Shown here: piece by piece, positions 32,034 through 44,253 of the stretch
Layout: every line of letters starts with the position of its first letter
How positions within the stretch are numbered: position 1 is the stretch's first letter
Assembly (NCBI GenBank): GCA_025449115.1
Contig: JAHLKC010000002.1
Span: forward strand, 1 to 64,000
Length of the DNA: 64,000 nt
Direction: 5' to 3'
From: Chytridium lagenaria
Lineage: Eukaryota > Chytridiomycota > Chytridiomycetes > Chytridiales > Chytridiaceae
The notes under the pieces: model-generated
The model's database searches: none
The model's input: only the letters and a program-made list of their open reading frames with translations
Told to the model about the DNA's origin: nothing
Translations under genes and position numbers: made by a program

Positions 32034-33225
32034 TGGGGTAAAAAGGGTGGCAGAAAGCAAGCTCAAAAGAAACAGCAAGCCCTGTCAGAAGTGGCCACGT
32101 CTCCAATGACCGTCACTTCTCTCTCAACGACTTTACCAGAAGTCCCCACCAATCTCAAGATCCACACAGATTCCATAAAGACATCTACCCTTCTCACTTT
32201 GGCAAGCACGGCCACGCTGAATCCTGATCAAGTCGACGTTTCCGAGACTCCAACAACAACGTCATCCCCCGCATCAATGAATCTAGCAGATGAGATCACA
32301 AGACTGAAATCCGAGATGCGCGACGCAAAGGAAGCCAGTCAAAGCGTTGAAGCGAGACTTGGGGAGACGTTGCGGACATTAGAGAAAGGGCATGAGGAAA
32401 GGATGAAGGCAAAAGATGAGCAGCATGTGGCAGAAATGACTGCATTGGAGGCAAAGCTTTGTCAGAAGGTTTCAAATGTTGAAGAAGAATTAGTGGCCGT
32501 GAAAGCCGAGTATGAGAGAAAACTTGAGGCAGCGATGAATCAGAATCAAGAGCTTTGCAAAAAGGTTGCGGCCATCACCGCCGAGTTGCAAGACACCACA
32601 AAAGAAGCTTCACGACATCAAGAGGGTCGTGAAGAGGAGATGGCGTCGCATGGAGCCATGATTGTAGAGCGCGAAAGAAGGATTGGAGGGTTAAAGGAGG
32701 CTTTGGAGAAGAGGAGGTGGAACGTGTACGTGCAGTTGAGGTGATGATGAAGCAAATTGATCATGTGAAGGGAATACGGGCAAGAGAGGCGCAGGTTTCT
32801 GCGGTTCAAGGGAGGATGATTGTGGAACAGATGCGAGGATCTTGGAACTGACGAACCAGAATGATGGTTTGAAAGATGTTCGCGGTACTGCGAAGATTGT
32901 GGTGACACCAACGTTGACTCAACGAAAGGAGCGTCGAGTCCGCTGCAAAAAGATATCGTGGAGGACATCACAGTTAACTCCACGATGGAAGCCGCTATTC
33001 GCTACAGAAGAGTCTGTAGATGATTCTGCAACCGCTGTTTTTCGCAGCGCACTCCTCACTGATGCTGATACCATTCAGCCTGTTGTCTCCACGGTCAAGC
33101 ACCGTCTGGCTCCGAGACAGGGGTGTCTGCAACAGGTGTCAAGGAGACGTCGTGAGAGGTCCCGGCCATTTGCTAAATTTGGGGCAGCCCTGAAGGCGTT
33201 GTTTGTTGTGAAGAAGAAAGTTTAA
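32034..33225 (+). CDS. Coiled-coil protein with Lys-rich start
   Basis: The ATG at 32034 follows a 5' UTR intron (GTAAGC...CTCCAG, about 31975-32021). The start reads GKKGGRKQAQKKQQALSEV only if one G is dropped from ATGGGGTAAAAAG; the long frame then opens. Residues ~70-240 are a continuous coiled coil (ADEITRLKSEMRDAKEASQS, KAEYERKLEAAMNQNQELCK, TKEASRHQEGREEEMAS). A shift near 32720 continues it as AVEVMMKQIDHVKGIRAREA and another near 32850 reaches ELTNQNDGLKDVRGTAKIVV. The C-terminal ~100 residues are basic (RQGCLQQVSRRRRERSRPFA) and end LFVVKKKV-stop. No enzyme domain is visible; a structural or cytoskeletal role is only a guess. Confidence 0.5.
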
Positions 33226-34092
33226 CGAGATCCATATGTTTATTCTTTCCGTTTGATTTTCTTTAATTTCATTATAAACTCTTTTCTACTGGGAACAAGT
33301 CTATTAGCTTGTTCTCGTCATTTTTAACTTAAAAGTTGTCTTGTTCATGTCATAGCATTACTGAACCAAAAACTCACCTTTAGATATTCAAAGTCTCGAT
33401 CATCATTTCTTCACATCGTAAAGCCTGATAAATATTAATTAAAGAACAACATATCAAAACAAATGAATTTTAACATATTGCAACAAAAAAAAAAAAAAAA
33501 AAAAAAAAGCCACCGAAACAGTCTCTTCTCATCTTGAGAACACCAAACCACGTTTAAACGCATTGCTGCTAAAATTCGTCAGCTTGATATCTTGCAACCA
33601 ACGTCTACTCTGAAAAAACCCCCGTCGTGCCATCCAATCGCGCTTCCATCGCTTCCAACAAATCCCATCAGCAACAAAAAGAGTCTAGACCCATCTCTAC
33701 AAAAGTCTAGCCATGCATCCAAAACCCCAATCACAGTTTTCACGTTCCAAAAAAAAGAAACTGCATCTTGCGTTTATTTTTTTGTTGTTGTTTATATATT
33801 TTTTTGAAACCCAATCCTAGAGCGTGCCTCTTGTGCGATGACGTTTTCTGTTATCCTCCCCCCTCCTTGTTCGGGTTTACGGAGACCGGAAACCCACATT
33901 CGATAAGGACGCTTTGAAGGAGGCTTTTGTTGTTTGTTTGCGAGACACTCTTTCCCCCCCCCTGTGAGAAGCGTTTATCAGGACGGTGGCAGGAGACCTT
34001 ACCTCTTTTTCTTTCGCCTTTGCATTTTCAGAACGTATATCCCACGGATCACTACATCGCCCTCCCAATACCTCCACCACCACCGTCCCACA
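33226..34092. other. Intergenic region with a 24-A run
   Basis: A poly-A run occupies 33485-33508. No gene is supported. The last part is the probable promoter of the secreted protein at 34093. Confidence 0.5.
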
Positions 34093-35126
34093 ATGCATAT
34101 CTTTCCATCACCCACATCAAGAGGCCGGTCCTCCCTCCATCTCCACCTCCTCCTCGCTTTCCTCCTCACCACCACAACCCTCGCATCTCCACAAAATATC
34201 CGTCGTCAAGGTAATAATATTCCATTGAAGAAAAAAAAAAAACCAAAAAACCACACGTTTTCTAATCAACGGTTTATTTGAACAGAATCGACCATCGCCA
34301 CGTCTAATGTAACAGAACCCGAAACAGACATCATCCCTATCATGGAAAACTGCGTCCCCATCGCTGGTCCCATGCTCGGATGCACCACAAAATACTCTCA
34401 ACGAAGCTACCCCACCCTCGACCTTGCCGCTCGTGGTGCTGTCCAACTCGCCGGCTGCGTCTGCGAAGACGTGTGGGGTCCTCGCGCAACAATCGTAAGC
34501 ACACCCCTTCCAAACACCCCCATTCCTAACATCCCGATATTGTAGGCGAGTTTCGCTCAACGCTGTCTCACAGAAGTCACAGGATATCCACATCGGTGAC
34601 CAAAGCCGTGGTTCAACTGGTCACGTTGATCACGGGGGTGAATGGGGCGATTAAACCTGTGGAGGTGATTTTGGGGAACTTGAGGGATGTGACGAGAGCT
34701 TGTGAGATTTTGGAGGCGGCTGTGAAAGAGATGGCGAGTTCGACGGTGAAGTCCACGTCCACGTCCGCGTCGACGACAAGGCGAAGCAGCACGACAACAA
34801 CGGAAACGATGGTCTCGTCTGCCACTGTGACGGAAGCGGTGGGATGGGCTGCGACGCCTATTATGATTGGTGGGGCGGCGATTACGCCACAGGTTGTTGG
34901 GTATGCGGGTCAGGAGATGACGGAGGAGAGGGTGGCGAGGTTGTCGCCTTATGCGGTGAATGTGATGAGGAATTTGTCAATTTCGTTTTATGTCGGGGGA
35001 GTTGAGACGGTGCCTGTGCATTCTAAGGCGGGGTTATATAAGAATGCGGGGGAGAGGGGGGAGGTTGGGGTGATGGTGATGGTCGGGCTGTTGGTGGTGT
35101 GTTGGGGAATGGTGGTGATGGGGTGA
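34093..35126 (+). CDS. Secreted, probably GPI-anchored cysteine-containing protein
   Basis: Exons are 34093-34210, 34286-34494 and 34546-35126, with introns of 75 and 51 bp. The start MHIFPSPTSRGRSSLHLHL then LLAFLLTTTTLASPQ is a signal peptide. The ectodomain has paired cysteines (MENCVPIAGPMLGCTTKYSQ, LAGCVCEDVW, FAQRCLTEVTGYP). A one-base loss near 34590 must be allowed to continue into VTKAVVQLVTLITGVNGAIK. A Ser/Thr-rich segment follows (STSTSASTTRRSSTTTTETM), and the extreme C-terminus is the hydrophobic VGVMVMVGLLVVCWGMVVMG, typical of a GPI signal. The cysteine pattern recalls small fungal surface proteins, but no family name is justified. Confidence 0.6.
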
Positions 35127-35509
35127 AGATTTTTTTTTTTGCGCTGTGAAGTTTGGCGCGTCGAACCTTTTCTCCTTTTTGGAGATCTATGTTATGGGCA
35201 GTGCCACTTATTTTAGTTTATTGTTATTCTTTGCCTGTATGTTCTTATCTCGGGTGTTATGTCGTTTTCTATGTACTTTTACAACACGTATTCCAGAACG
35301 TTGCGCTCTTTAAGGAAATGTCCTTTTTTATTCTAGAGACTGGTAGCCCTGTGATTCGGTGAACGGGCTCAAATTTGTAGAGAGTCAAAGGGTATCATAC
35401 ATTTTATACCATGCGTGGATAGCGCTACCCTGGTCATAACATGTTTGGTGTAAAAAAGATTTGTCTCTGAAGAGTCCGTTGTCACACAGTCTAATTCTAT
35501 AACTCCAAC
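35127..35509. other. Short intergenic spacer
   Basis: No gene is seen. It separates two plus-strand genes for secreted/surface-type proteins and contains the 3' UTR of the first. Confidence 0.5.
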
Positions 35510-36497
35510 ATGGCCTTTAACCGTCTTTTACCTGTCTTGAAGACATCATCATCATCAGCAGCATCATCATCATCAATACAGACAGATCAAGGATCAGGCA
35601 ATATACCATCATCAAGTCATAGTGAGCATGTAAAGGAAGATCAACAATTACTGTTGTTACAACGGAGACAGTCTTCAGCTGCCGTCACTGTCATCCCAAA
35701 CGCATACCCTGGAGAGCTTGACTTTCCTGATCCTTGCAACCGCACAATCACTAATCTCCTCCTGTCAACCAGTCCTCAATTCCAACATCGCCTACTACTA
35801 CCGCTACTACACCTAACACTGGTATCACCCATTCCAATACCACGATGATGATAGAATGCCTTGCCGCATCCTCGTACATCAATATTGCATCCAGCTCGTC
35901 ATCGTCTCAGCCCATCTCTCTCAACACTTGCGCACCAGTATTATGCACACACTGCAGGTCACCCTCCAACTGCACCGTTTTCAGTGGTGACCCAGCATCT
36001 CTGGTTCAATGCTTTATAAACGCCTCCCAGCAAACCTCACATCAGAAGACGACCCCATCACTTTCCAAACCAACCGATCATTCCCGGAATCCATATCGGG
36101 TGTATGCACAAGAGCATGTGGATCCACGGCTTTGACGGCGAACAACGCATTGGGGTCTGTAGCGTTACCTGTTGAGACTTTTATGTATGGAGGAGTTGTG
36201 GCTGTGGGATGTGCTTGTGCGTCTGTTGCGAGGGATGGGACGGTGATGATTGGAGAGCCTCCTGGAGGGAGTTTTGTGGTGGATGGGTTTAGTGCGGTGG
36301 AGGTTGTGAGAATTTCAGCGACTGGAGGTGTGGTGGGTACGACGACTGTGGGTGGACGTGGATCGAGTTCTGCATTGGGTCGACCTGGGTTGTTGGGTGG
36401 AGGGGAATTGATGGTGGGACTTTTCGTGACTGTATGGATGATATTTTGGAGATGGGACACGGACAGCAATATGATAGATAAATATTTTAATAATTAG
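35510..36497 (+). CDS. Cysteine- and Ser-rich surface-type protein
   Basis: The ATG at 35510 opens a Ser-rich frame (SSSSAASSSSIQTDQGSGN) that reaches FPDPCNRTITNLL. A one-base shift near 35765 restores NQSSIPTSPTTTATTPNTG and IECLAASSYINIAS, then CAPVLCTHCRSPSNCTVF. A second shift near 36025 gives ANLTSEDDPITFQTNRSFPE, SGVCTRACGSTAL and VVAVGCACASVA. A hydrophobic stretch near the end (LMVGLFVTVWMIFWRW) suggests membrane or GPI attachment. There is no clear signal peptide at this ATG, so an upstream exon may be missing. Cysteine content and neighbour suggest a cell-surface role like the preceding gene. Confidence 0.5.
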
Positions 36498-37676
36498 TAA
36501 ATGTAATATCTCAATCTACATATAGTTTAATGATATTTATTTTTTATACTTATATTTAATAATGATACCTACATTATACATGTAAAACGCATAACATGCA
36601 TAATGTTACAAAATTACAGGTATGTAACGAGTCTTTGCAACCATTTTGCCCATTATTGCTCGTCACAACGCTTGAATCAGTCTCCAAAACCCGAAGCAAT
36701 GACGATGAGGAAAAGCTGTTCTCACTCCATTAAACTGGCCATTCCAGAGAGGGTTCCATTGATAGGAGTATTAGTGTCACTGCTGCAGCAGATCACCCGA
36801 CACCATGGAGCCTTCGTACACAGTGTACTTAAAGCGTGATTAAGGTACCTTTTGGTAAGACTATCTAGAGCTCACCGATAGGCAAGAGGTAGGTAGGGCG
36901 TGTGTGTGTATTCTCTCCTTCATTGGCATGACCGATAAAGAGTAATAAGTATCAGAGCTATAAAAAAAAAGTAAATGTAAAAACAAGAAAACGATGACAT
37001 TTATATTATTAATAACTGTTTATGAATGAATTCTTTGAAAAACAAAGTATCCGTTATAGCCCCAGTAGGGTTATTATACCCCTGCCACCCTGCGACTTTA
37101 ATGTTCAAGTATTTCATATTAATAGTTTACTGCTATGTTTTTTGAATTATTTATTTTATTCATGAATGAATGATTGGATATTTAACAACGTCTCACTTGA
37201 ACGCCTTTTGCAGTATAATTAATTATTATATAATTAATTTTAATGATGAGAGAAAATGAGGAGACAAAGGAAGAAAAAAGGGGCTTTGTTTTCGTAAACA
37301 TTATTTTAATTTGACTCATTGTGTAATATTACTATAAAAGGTAATTTAAATATATTATTAAAACGAAGCGCATAAATTGACCCGAGCGGTGGGTGGGTGG
37401 ATCATATTCATGGGATGGATGGATGGATGAATAATAATATAATTTAAAGTGTTTGTTGGAGGGTGTGTGTAACTGCTTTGAAATCTTATTTATTTTTATT
37501 TTATTATATATTTTTACGTAATAATTAGGTTATTTAATATTATGTATGTGCATACTGTACATATATACACAAGCAATATTTAAATAAATAATAAATAAAT
37601 AAATAAATAAATAAAAATACCCTGTGCACGATAAAGAAAAATATATACAGACTATTACTGTATTTACACATTCAAT
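36498..37676. other. AT-rich intergenic region with microsatellites
   Basis: No gene is seen. It holds GGATGGATGGATGGATGA near 37410 and an AATA microsatellite at about 37582-37613, just upstream of the GPCR gene. Confidence 0.5.
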
Positions 37677-39608
37677 ATGTCGAGTCCATGGAGGATTGCT
37701 GCTGCTGCTGCTGCTGCTGGAGGGCGTCGTCATGCTCTGGGTGGGAGTAGCAGTGGCAGTAGTACTCGTGCTGGTGGCGGTGTCGGTTTGCTGAATACAG
37801 CTGCAGCTGCACGCCTCCTACTGTCAAACATCACTGCAACTATTAGGAATACCACAGACCCTTGCATCAGATCTGGATGATTCACTTGCCGATGCAGAAG
37901 AACCAACAGAGTTGGGATGGTATGTTCAAACATGATAAAGGAGATGATGAATGGGTTGGCTTGGCTTGGCCAAAGTTGGGTTGGGATACCCCGTTTTTGA
38001 AATGGATGAACTCGTCTCCCAAATGCACTTTTCAGCAACTACACGAGTATTTGGTCTAAATAAGGGGTTTTGAATTCAATTAAAACAGGTTTAGCAATAT
38101 CAGTATCAAGTTTGCGACGGGCCTCAACAGCATATCCCTCATCCTCATGGTTTTTGGCATCCTCATCTTTGCCATCTGCAGATGGTATGTCATGCTTTTT
38201 CTTACTAAAAACTCATCCTCGTTAACATTAAACTTGAAATTCTATCGCTTAAAAGGTTCAACCCTCGATTCTTTGACCGTCTCTCCCTTCGTCTCATCAT
38301 ATGCTTCTTTATCGCCTGCGCTGGCTTCCATTCCGCGTTCATCTACTCGCTATACTTTGAAGATAATCTCAACTGCAATATTAGCACGTTTCTCTACACA
38401 TTTTTCTCTCTTGTGCATTGTTTCCTCACAACAGGCCTAGGGTGAGCCCCAATTATTTTAAATTCGTGGGAATATGGGATCTGACCAAGTTTTTCCTCCT
38501 TTTTTTTTAAAGCGTCAACCTGTTTATCATTTTTATCCTAAAAAGAGCTGCACCCGATTGGGCGTTTTACGGTTACTGGGGTGCAGCCCTTGTCGCCGCT
38601 CTTTCATTTTCTCTCCCCCCCATGTTCATGAACGCGACCGCATTCAACGAGATTGACGTAAGTCCCTCACCTCACCTTTTTATTCTCCTTCTTATATGTA
38701 ATTTCTTTCATCCTCGCTTCCACAGGGCTGCTGGTTCAAAGAAGCAAGAATCTCCTGGACTTATTACTACGGCCCCCTCTTCTTCATGGCCCTCATCAAC
38801 ATCATCATCGGTATCAGCGTTCAAGTCGCACTCATAGTAAGCCCCAACCATCCTCCCTCCATTCCTAACTCCCTCCCAGAAACACACTCGCAACATATCC
38901 CTATACGAAACATCCGAAGAAGACACCTACGTCTCCAACAACATCACAGCGAGTCCCAACAGTCCCCTCCCTCAACTCTCCATCCCCTCCCTCTCCCGCG
39001 CAACATCCCCAGTAAACCCGTCATCAGCGCCCTGGTACGTCCCACCCACAAACGCTCCCGTCCCACCCCCGTCGTCCATTGTCCAGATGGGCGTCATTGC
39101 AAACGTCAAGAGAGGCGGGGGTACCCGTCTTTTGAGAGCGCGTCCCCTGGGACGTTGCAAGGAGGTTCGCCACCTGGTGGTGGGAAACCGGTGGCACCGA
39201 TCCCGTACACAGGGTATGAACCTAGTGGTGTTCGGAAACGACGGAAAAGGAGAGTGAAAGGAGCTGGTGATGAATTAAAGTGAGAAAAGAGTCCATGTTT
39301 CTTTTCTCTTTTCTTTCTTCGCCGACGTATGTCTAACCATAATCTTAGAGCCATTGCTTTCTGCGTCAACATATAGTAAGCCACATTCCCCTACGTATTT
39401 GTATTAACTTTTTCCTTTTCAGTTGCGCCATCCCTTTTTATGTGAAATTGCGACCGCTGTCACCGAATCGATACCTGGAAATGGAGGGGAGATTGGTAAT
39501 TTCTTTCAGGTGTTGCTGGTATGCTCGATGGGTGTATTCACGTTTGTGACCATGTGTTTTGATGCGACCGTGCATAAGAGTCTCAAGAATGCGATTCAAG
39601 GAGATTAG
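37677..39608 (+). CDS. Seven-transmembrane G-protein-coupled receptor, cAMP-receptor-like layout
   Basis: Exons include 37677-37919, 38089-38184, 38256-38441, 38513-38657, 38726-38836 and 38880 onward. TM1 is SISLILMVFGILIFAICRW, TM2 RLIICFFIACAGFHSAFIYS, TM3 FLYTFFSLVHCFLTTGLGVN, TM4 YGYWGAALVAALSFSPPMFM and TM5 YYYGPLFFMALINIIIGISV. A long Pro/Ser-rich third loop follows, ending in the basic VRKRRKRRVKGAGDELK. TM6 is AIAFCVNIYCAIPFYVKL and TM7 FQVLLVCSMGVFTFVTMCFD, then a short tail to TAG at 39608. An extracellular loop with GCWFKEARISW before TM5 and the basic loop before TM6 fit cAMP-receptor-type GPCRs. Frame slips occur near 37855, 39110 and 39490. A CTG run codes poly-Ala near the start. 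Confidence 0.65.
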
Positions 39609-40525
39609 AGGGATGGTTTTCTTTTTTTTTAATGATTTTCTTGTATTGACCGATTATGTAGTTTTAGTACCTTTTATGCCCTTTTTTTTCGCGAACACCT
39701 TAATTTGCATATTCTTTTTCGCATTTTGTCTATTTGCATTTTCTCATAATATTTTTTCGTTTGGCATTTTTTTTTTCAACATTCACATGTTTCTCGTATT
39801 TTTTTTTTGGATACATTTCCCCTTTTTGTCTTCGGTTACCCTTTATACCAGTTTTCGCATTCTTTTCGTTTCATTTTTTAAAAAGGTGTTTTTTTGCTCA
39901 TTTTTGAGTGTATGGTTAGGTACCCCTCAATTTTGTGCGGGATGTGGTTGTAGTTTTTTGGATATAATGTGTTTTGTTATGGGTGCGGGTATGTGAATAT
40001 AATTTTAGGATCATTTTTGGACGTGTTTAAAAACAATGAAAGGTGATGTAGAAGCGAACAAGGTGTCCCTCGAAACATTACCCCAAATTTCGTAACAGCT
40101 CCAGGTTTTAAAGGTTGTAATCCTCCGACCTCCCTCACAAAGTCCTCACCAAGATTGTTGAACGACACATATCCCATCTCCTCACTCACTACCTCAAACT
40201 AAACCTTTACGCTCCAATACCTTTCCCACCTCTGCCATCAAAACCCTACACATGTCCAACACGTCAACTGTCATCCATCCCCATCATCTACACCATCCCT
40301 GATCTGAGTGTTGGTTGGAGAAAGTGATTCAGCTGTTTTGCAGACAGTAATGTGCGGTGACATTTGGTGGAACGAATGTTATGCCACATCACCCAAGACG
40401 TGTGGGTGAGGATGACGACACCGCAACAACTGCAATCTTAGCATCAAACTTTAAACAATATAAAAGCCAGCTTTGTCATCCCATTCACGACAATCAGAAA
40501 AGCCGAACCCCACTCAATTCACCCG
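39609..40525. other. Intergenic region, T-rich then mixed
   Basis: 39615-39860 is very T-rich, consistent with 3' UTR. No gene is seen up to the ATG at 40526. Confidence 0.5.
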
Positions 40526-41526
40526 ATGCCCTCATCGCTCACCTTCCACACCTTCCGCGGTCTCAAACTCACCGCCCGCACATGGGGCAACGAATCCTCA
40601 CCTCGCAAAGTCCTAGCGCTTCACGGATGGCTCGACAATGCAAACACATGGGATAACCTCCTTCCAAGACTTTACGAGAACGACCCTTCCAGAATGTATG
40701 TGGTCGCTATTGATTTTGCGGGTCATGGGTTCTCGGAACATCGAGCACCGCAAGCCGATTACACACATCACGCAAATGTGGAAGACGCCGTGTCCGTCAT
40801 TGATGCTCTTGGTAGGTTTTTGGGTATCATGAACCACTAACACCTTTTTGTTAGACTGGCCATCCTTTACACTTCTTGGACATAGTATGGGAGCTTCTGT
40901 CGCCTCCACGATTGCCTCAATCCTTCCAGAAAAGTACCAATGCATATTCATCACCGTATTAAACGTACTTTAGAATCGATACCCTCATCGCCATCGAATC
41001 CCTCGGCACCTGGATCATGCCCGAAACAGCTCCTGAAACCCTATCCCGCTTTATCCGTCGTCACCAATCTCTGAAACCCAGTGAAAAGCGCATCTTCCCA
41101 ACCCTCCAAGAAGCCATAACAGCACGCGCCAACGGTATCCACAAACTCTCTTTCGCCTCATCGGAAACCCTGATCCACCGTGGCGTCCAACGGCGAGGTC
41201 GAGGGTTTGAATGGTCGTCCGATCCACGGTTAAGGCTTCCATCGCCATACCGATACACAGCAGAGAGTGGGATAGAGTTTGTGCAGAACATCAAGGCCCG
41301 GACGTTGACGATTTGGGCGCAGGATAAATCGGAGAGTGCGTATTATGCTTTGGAGAAGAGGTTGCCGCTTGTTGAGAAGATTGTGGCGGTGAGTTTGCCG
41401 GGAGATCATCATTTGCATTTGGAGGAGGAGACGGTGGATAATGTGGCGCATGTTATTTTATGGTTTTTGGGGTACAGGAAGGATTTTGAGAGGCCAAAGC
41501 TTAAGACCCTTTTCGCGAGACTTTAG
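40526..41526 (+). CDS. Alpha/beta hydrolase, serine-hydrolase-like (SERHL-type)
   Basis: Three exons (40526-40811, 40855-40933, 40974-41526) with introns of 43 and 40 bp join in frame. The product is about 305 residues, the usual size for the family. It has the SERHL opening FRGLKLTARTWGNESS, then LALHGWLDNANTWDNLLPRL with the oxyanion HGW. The second exon has the nucleophile elbow LLGHSMGASVAS (Ser at GHSMG). Near the end LPGDHHLHLEEETVDNV gives the expected catalytic His. The acid residue is not certain. Substrate is unknown. No frame break is needed, unlike most neighbours. It converges with the F-box/LRR-like gene. Confidence 0.85.
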
Positions 41527-42273
41527 ATGGTGTTCCCATCCTTTTTTTGTCTTGCCTTTATTCCGCTTTTTTTTTATGTGTTTTCACGGATCCATCGCTT
41601 TTTGGGTCCTTTCTATTTCGGGTCTTTTGTTTTGCGTATCTATTCCTTATTCATACATTCTACATCATGTGTTCTTTCTTTACATCTTATACTTTTCAAA
41701 CCTGTCCTGTAGTCATTTTTCTTAAATAACATTATTTCGGGATGTATCATCATTTCGCTATAGATATGGTGGCTGTAGAGGGACAGCGAAAAAGGTTTCT
41801 ATTTGTCTAAAGAAAACTCAATTGAGCGTTAATCCCATATCCATCTTCTCAGCTCCATCCGTATCTCCTACGTCAAAGATCTTTGACAGATTCGATTTAC
41901 TTCCCTGATGGCCTAGAGTTTTTTTTAGATCTATCAAAGTATCTCCATCAAAACGTATATGGCTTCCTGCAGATGACGCTTTCTCATCAGTCTCGTAAGT
42001 TTTGTGAGATCGAGGTATATGTGATAGCATACCTTAAAAAAAGAAATAGAAGGAAAATTACTGGAGACCTGTACAGATTTACGCGAATATTATTTAAGTG
42101 CGGAAATTCTTAGCTATATTTTTTGAAAATAAGAACATATTTGATTGATACAGGAATAATGAAGTTGTAGAAAGCATGCAACGTTTTTGATGGATAAACA
42201 TTTATACGGGGTTGACAAAATAAAATACAAGTAAAGATATTGAAATAGAAAAACATCTAAAATCAATGACGCC
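41527..42273. other. Convergent intergenic region
   Basis: T-rich sequence follows the hydrolase gene and A-rich sequence precedes the minus-strand gene. No gene is supported. Confidence 0.5.
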
Positions 42274-44253
42274 TCAAAAAGACACCATCTGTACATCTCC
42301 AACGATCCTCCCCACATCCTCCGGCAAACACTTTCTCAACTTCCAAAGTCTCTCCCTCTCCATCCCCTTCACATCATCCGTCTCCTTCGTCCCATCAAAA
42401 CACAACACAAAACCCATTCAACCCATCCCTCATCCTCTCCCTCCTGATTCGCTCAAACTCTTCTAAAAACAAGATTCTCTCAACACCAGTGACCCCAGCG
42501 TTGATCACGTCAACACATTCAAGAGACGGATGGTTTTGCTGTAACAGAAGAAGGAGACGATCGTAGAGCGCGTGATGGGCTCCTCGTTCGAAATCACGAA
42601 GGTTCAGGGAGAACGTGCGGAGAGATGGGACGCAGAGAACAATGTTGTCGATGATATGGATTGCCTTTAACATGGGTTCCTCCATGGAATGATAGCAAAG
42701 AAGCATATGCTCAAGACGTGTTGCGGTTGATAAGAGTGATACCAGCTCGCTCGAAAAACCGTGAGCAAAGTCTCCTTCTTCGTCGTCGCTGAAATCTAAA
42801 TCCCCAAGAAGCATGTGTTGAAGGAGATAGCGTCGGAGGAGACGTGTACCGCCATTACGAAAATGGAGATTAAGTTTGCGGAGTTGTGGGATGACTGACT
42901 TGAGTGCTAGAAGGTGTAAGTCGGTGACGTTGAGAAGGACAAGTGTGGTGAGGTTCTGGCAGAGGTGGAGATTAGATAGGAACTTATAAAATGGTGGAGG
43001 TGCACTGCAGGGAATCGTCGGCTCAAGTGATTTGTCGGGTAGAGAAAGACGTAAAAGTTCAAGTTTCGATAGCTTCTGTAGTCCATCGGAGAGGATTTCT
43101 TTTCTCAAATGAACCAAGGTCCAAACCATCTCCGGCAACACGCGTGTTAGGGGGATACACGATAATATTTTTCAAAGAAGGTACTCGATTGAGCACCTGA
43201 AAGAACTCGACAAGTGACTTGGATGGCGAAATGGACGATAAGGACTTGAAGTGAATCTTCAGGCTTTCTAAACAAGGCCAGGTCGCTGTATCCAAATAGG
43301 ATTTGAAAAGTTCCCATCTCTGCATACTGACCCCCCATCCATTAAAAGGGAAAAGAACCAGAAACTTTAAGTTTGGCGAGTTTTTTGGGAGCGGCAAGTA
43401 GCCTGAGCCGCGAACTAATACGTCGAATTCCAGATTCTCCAAACGAGGAAGCGAGTCAAAGAGCTTCTCCAAAGGATTCATGTCAACAGTTGGCGCAGTA
43501 ATTCTCGATTCCGAAAGAACAGGATGAAGAATGATCTTTAGATGTTCAATAGACTCTTTCTGCGTGTGAATGAACGCGAAAACCGAGGTAAAAGTCCTGA
43601 CGCTTGACGCCCATGCTACCTCTATACCCAACGAAGACTGCTTATTTCTAGGTAGCCCTGCAGCCAGAGATTGAAAAAAAAGCTCAGCAAGCTTCTCATG
43701 ACGAATGTCCTTGTTAAATTCGATTCGTAGAGACTTTGATAGAATGAGTTAGGTGGCTTGTTCGATGAGGATGATATTCATAGCACTTACATGAAGGTTC
43801 TCGAACCCCATAACCACATTGCTGGGTCTAAACGCAAGCTGTTCCTGCAATTCCGACATGGCATCGATATGCAGCAGCCTCAGATGCGTTATGCTCCTAC
43901 AAAGGGCCAGCACAGCCAGTAGAGCTCCAGTGAGTGGCACATTATCCAATGTACATTCAACAAGGCATGGAGCCATCCATTCAAGGGTTTCTATAAGGAG
44001 ACGGGATACGCTTGGAGGATGCTCTTTTCTAAACTCGATGAAGATGGTTCGAACCTTTGTGAAGAGTTGAGGATGCCTTGGAAAGCAGTGTGGAACTTGG
44101 CAAAGGAATGTTTTTCTCGAGTCCAGACATCGCAGGAGATGTGGATGCGCAGCTCTTCGCCATATCCTGTTAGTTCCGGAAAGGGCTGACGAGGTCGGGA
44201 AACTTCAATAATGGGCAGATGTGGAGGCAAACGATGTCTTCTGATAGCAGCAT
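42274..44253 (-). CDS. F-box/leucine-rich-repeat-like protein
   Basis: The minus-strand ATG at 44253 starts MLLSEDIVCLHICPLLKFPD then LVSPF, which resembles an F-box. The body consists of leucine-rich segments: LVECTLDNVPLTGALLAVLA, SITHLRLLHIDAMSEL, KESIEHLKIILHPVLSES, LPRLENLEFDVLVRGSG, WPCLESLKIHFKSLSSISPS, VPSLKNIIVYPPNT, LSKLELLRLSLPDKSLE, NLTTLVLLNVTDLHLLAL and VPSLRTFSLNLRDFERGA. This fits fungal F-box/LRR substrate adaptors of SCF ubiquitin ligases. The frame changes near 44170, 43990, 43740, 43100 and 42400; one or two may be introns. The end, after a last shift, is VGRIVGDVQMVSF with TGA at 42274-42276. Confidence 0.6.

Noticed and set aside
37540..37670. tRNA or small RNA gene in the AT-rich stretch before the GPCR
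   Set aside because: It is only AATA microsatellite and AT-rich sequence. No cloverleaf or conserved B-box is visible.
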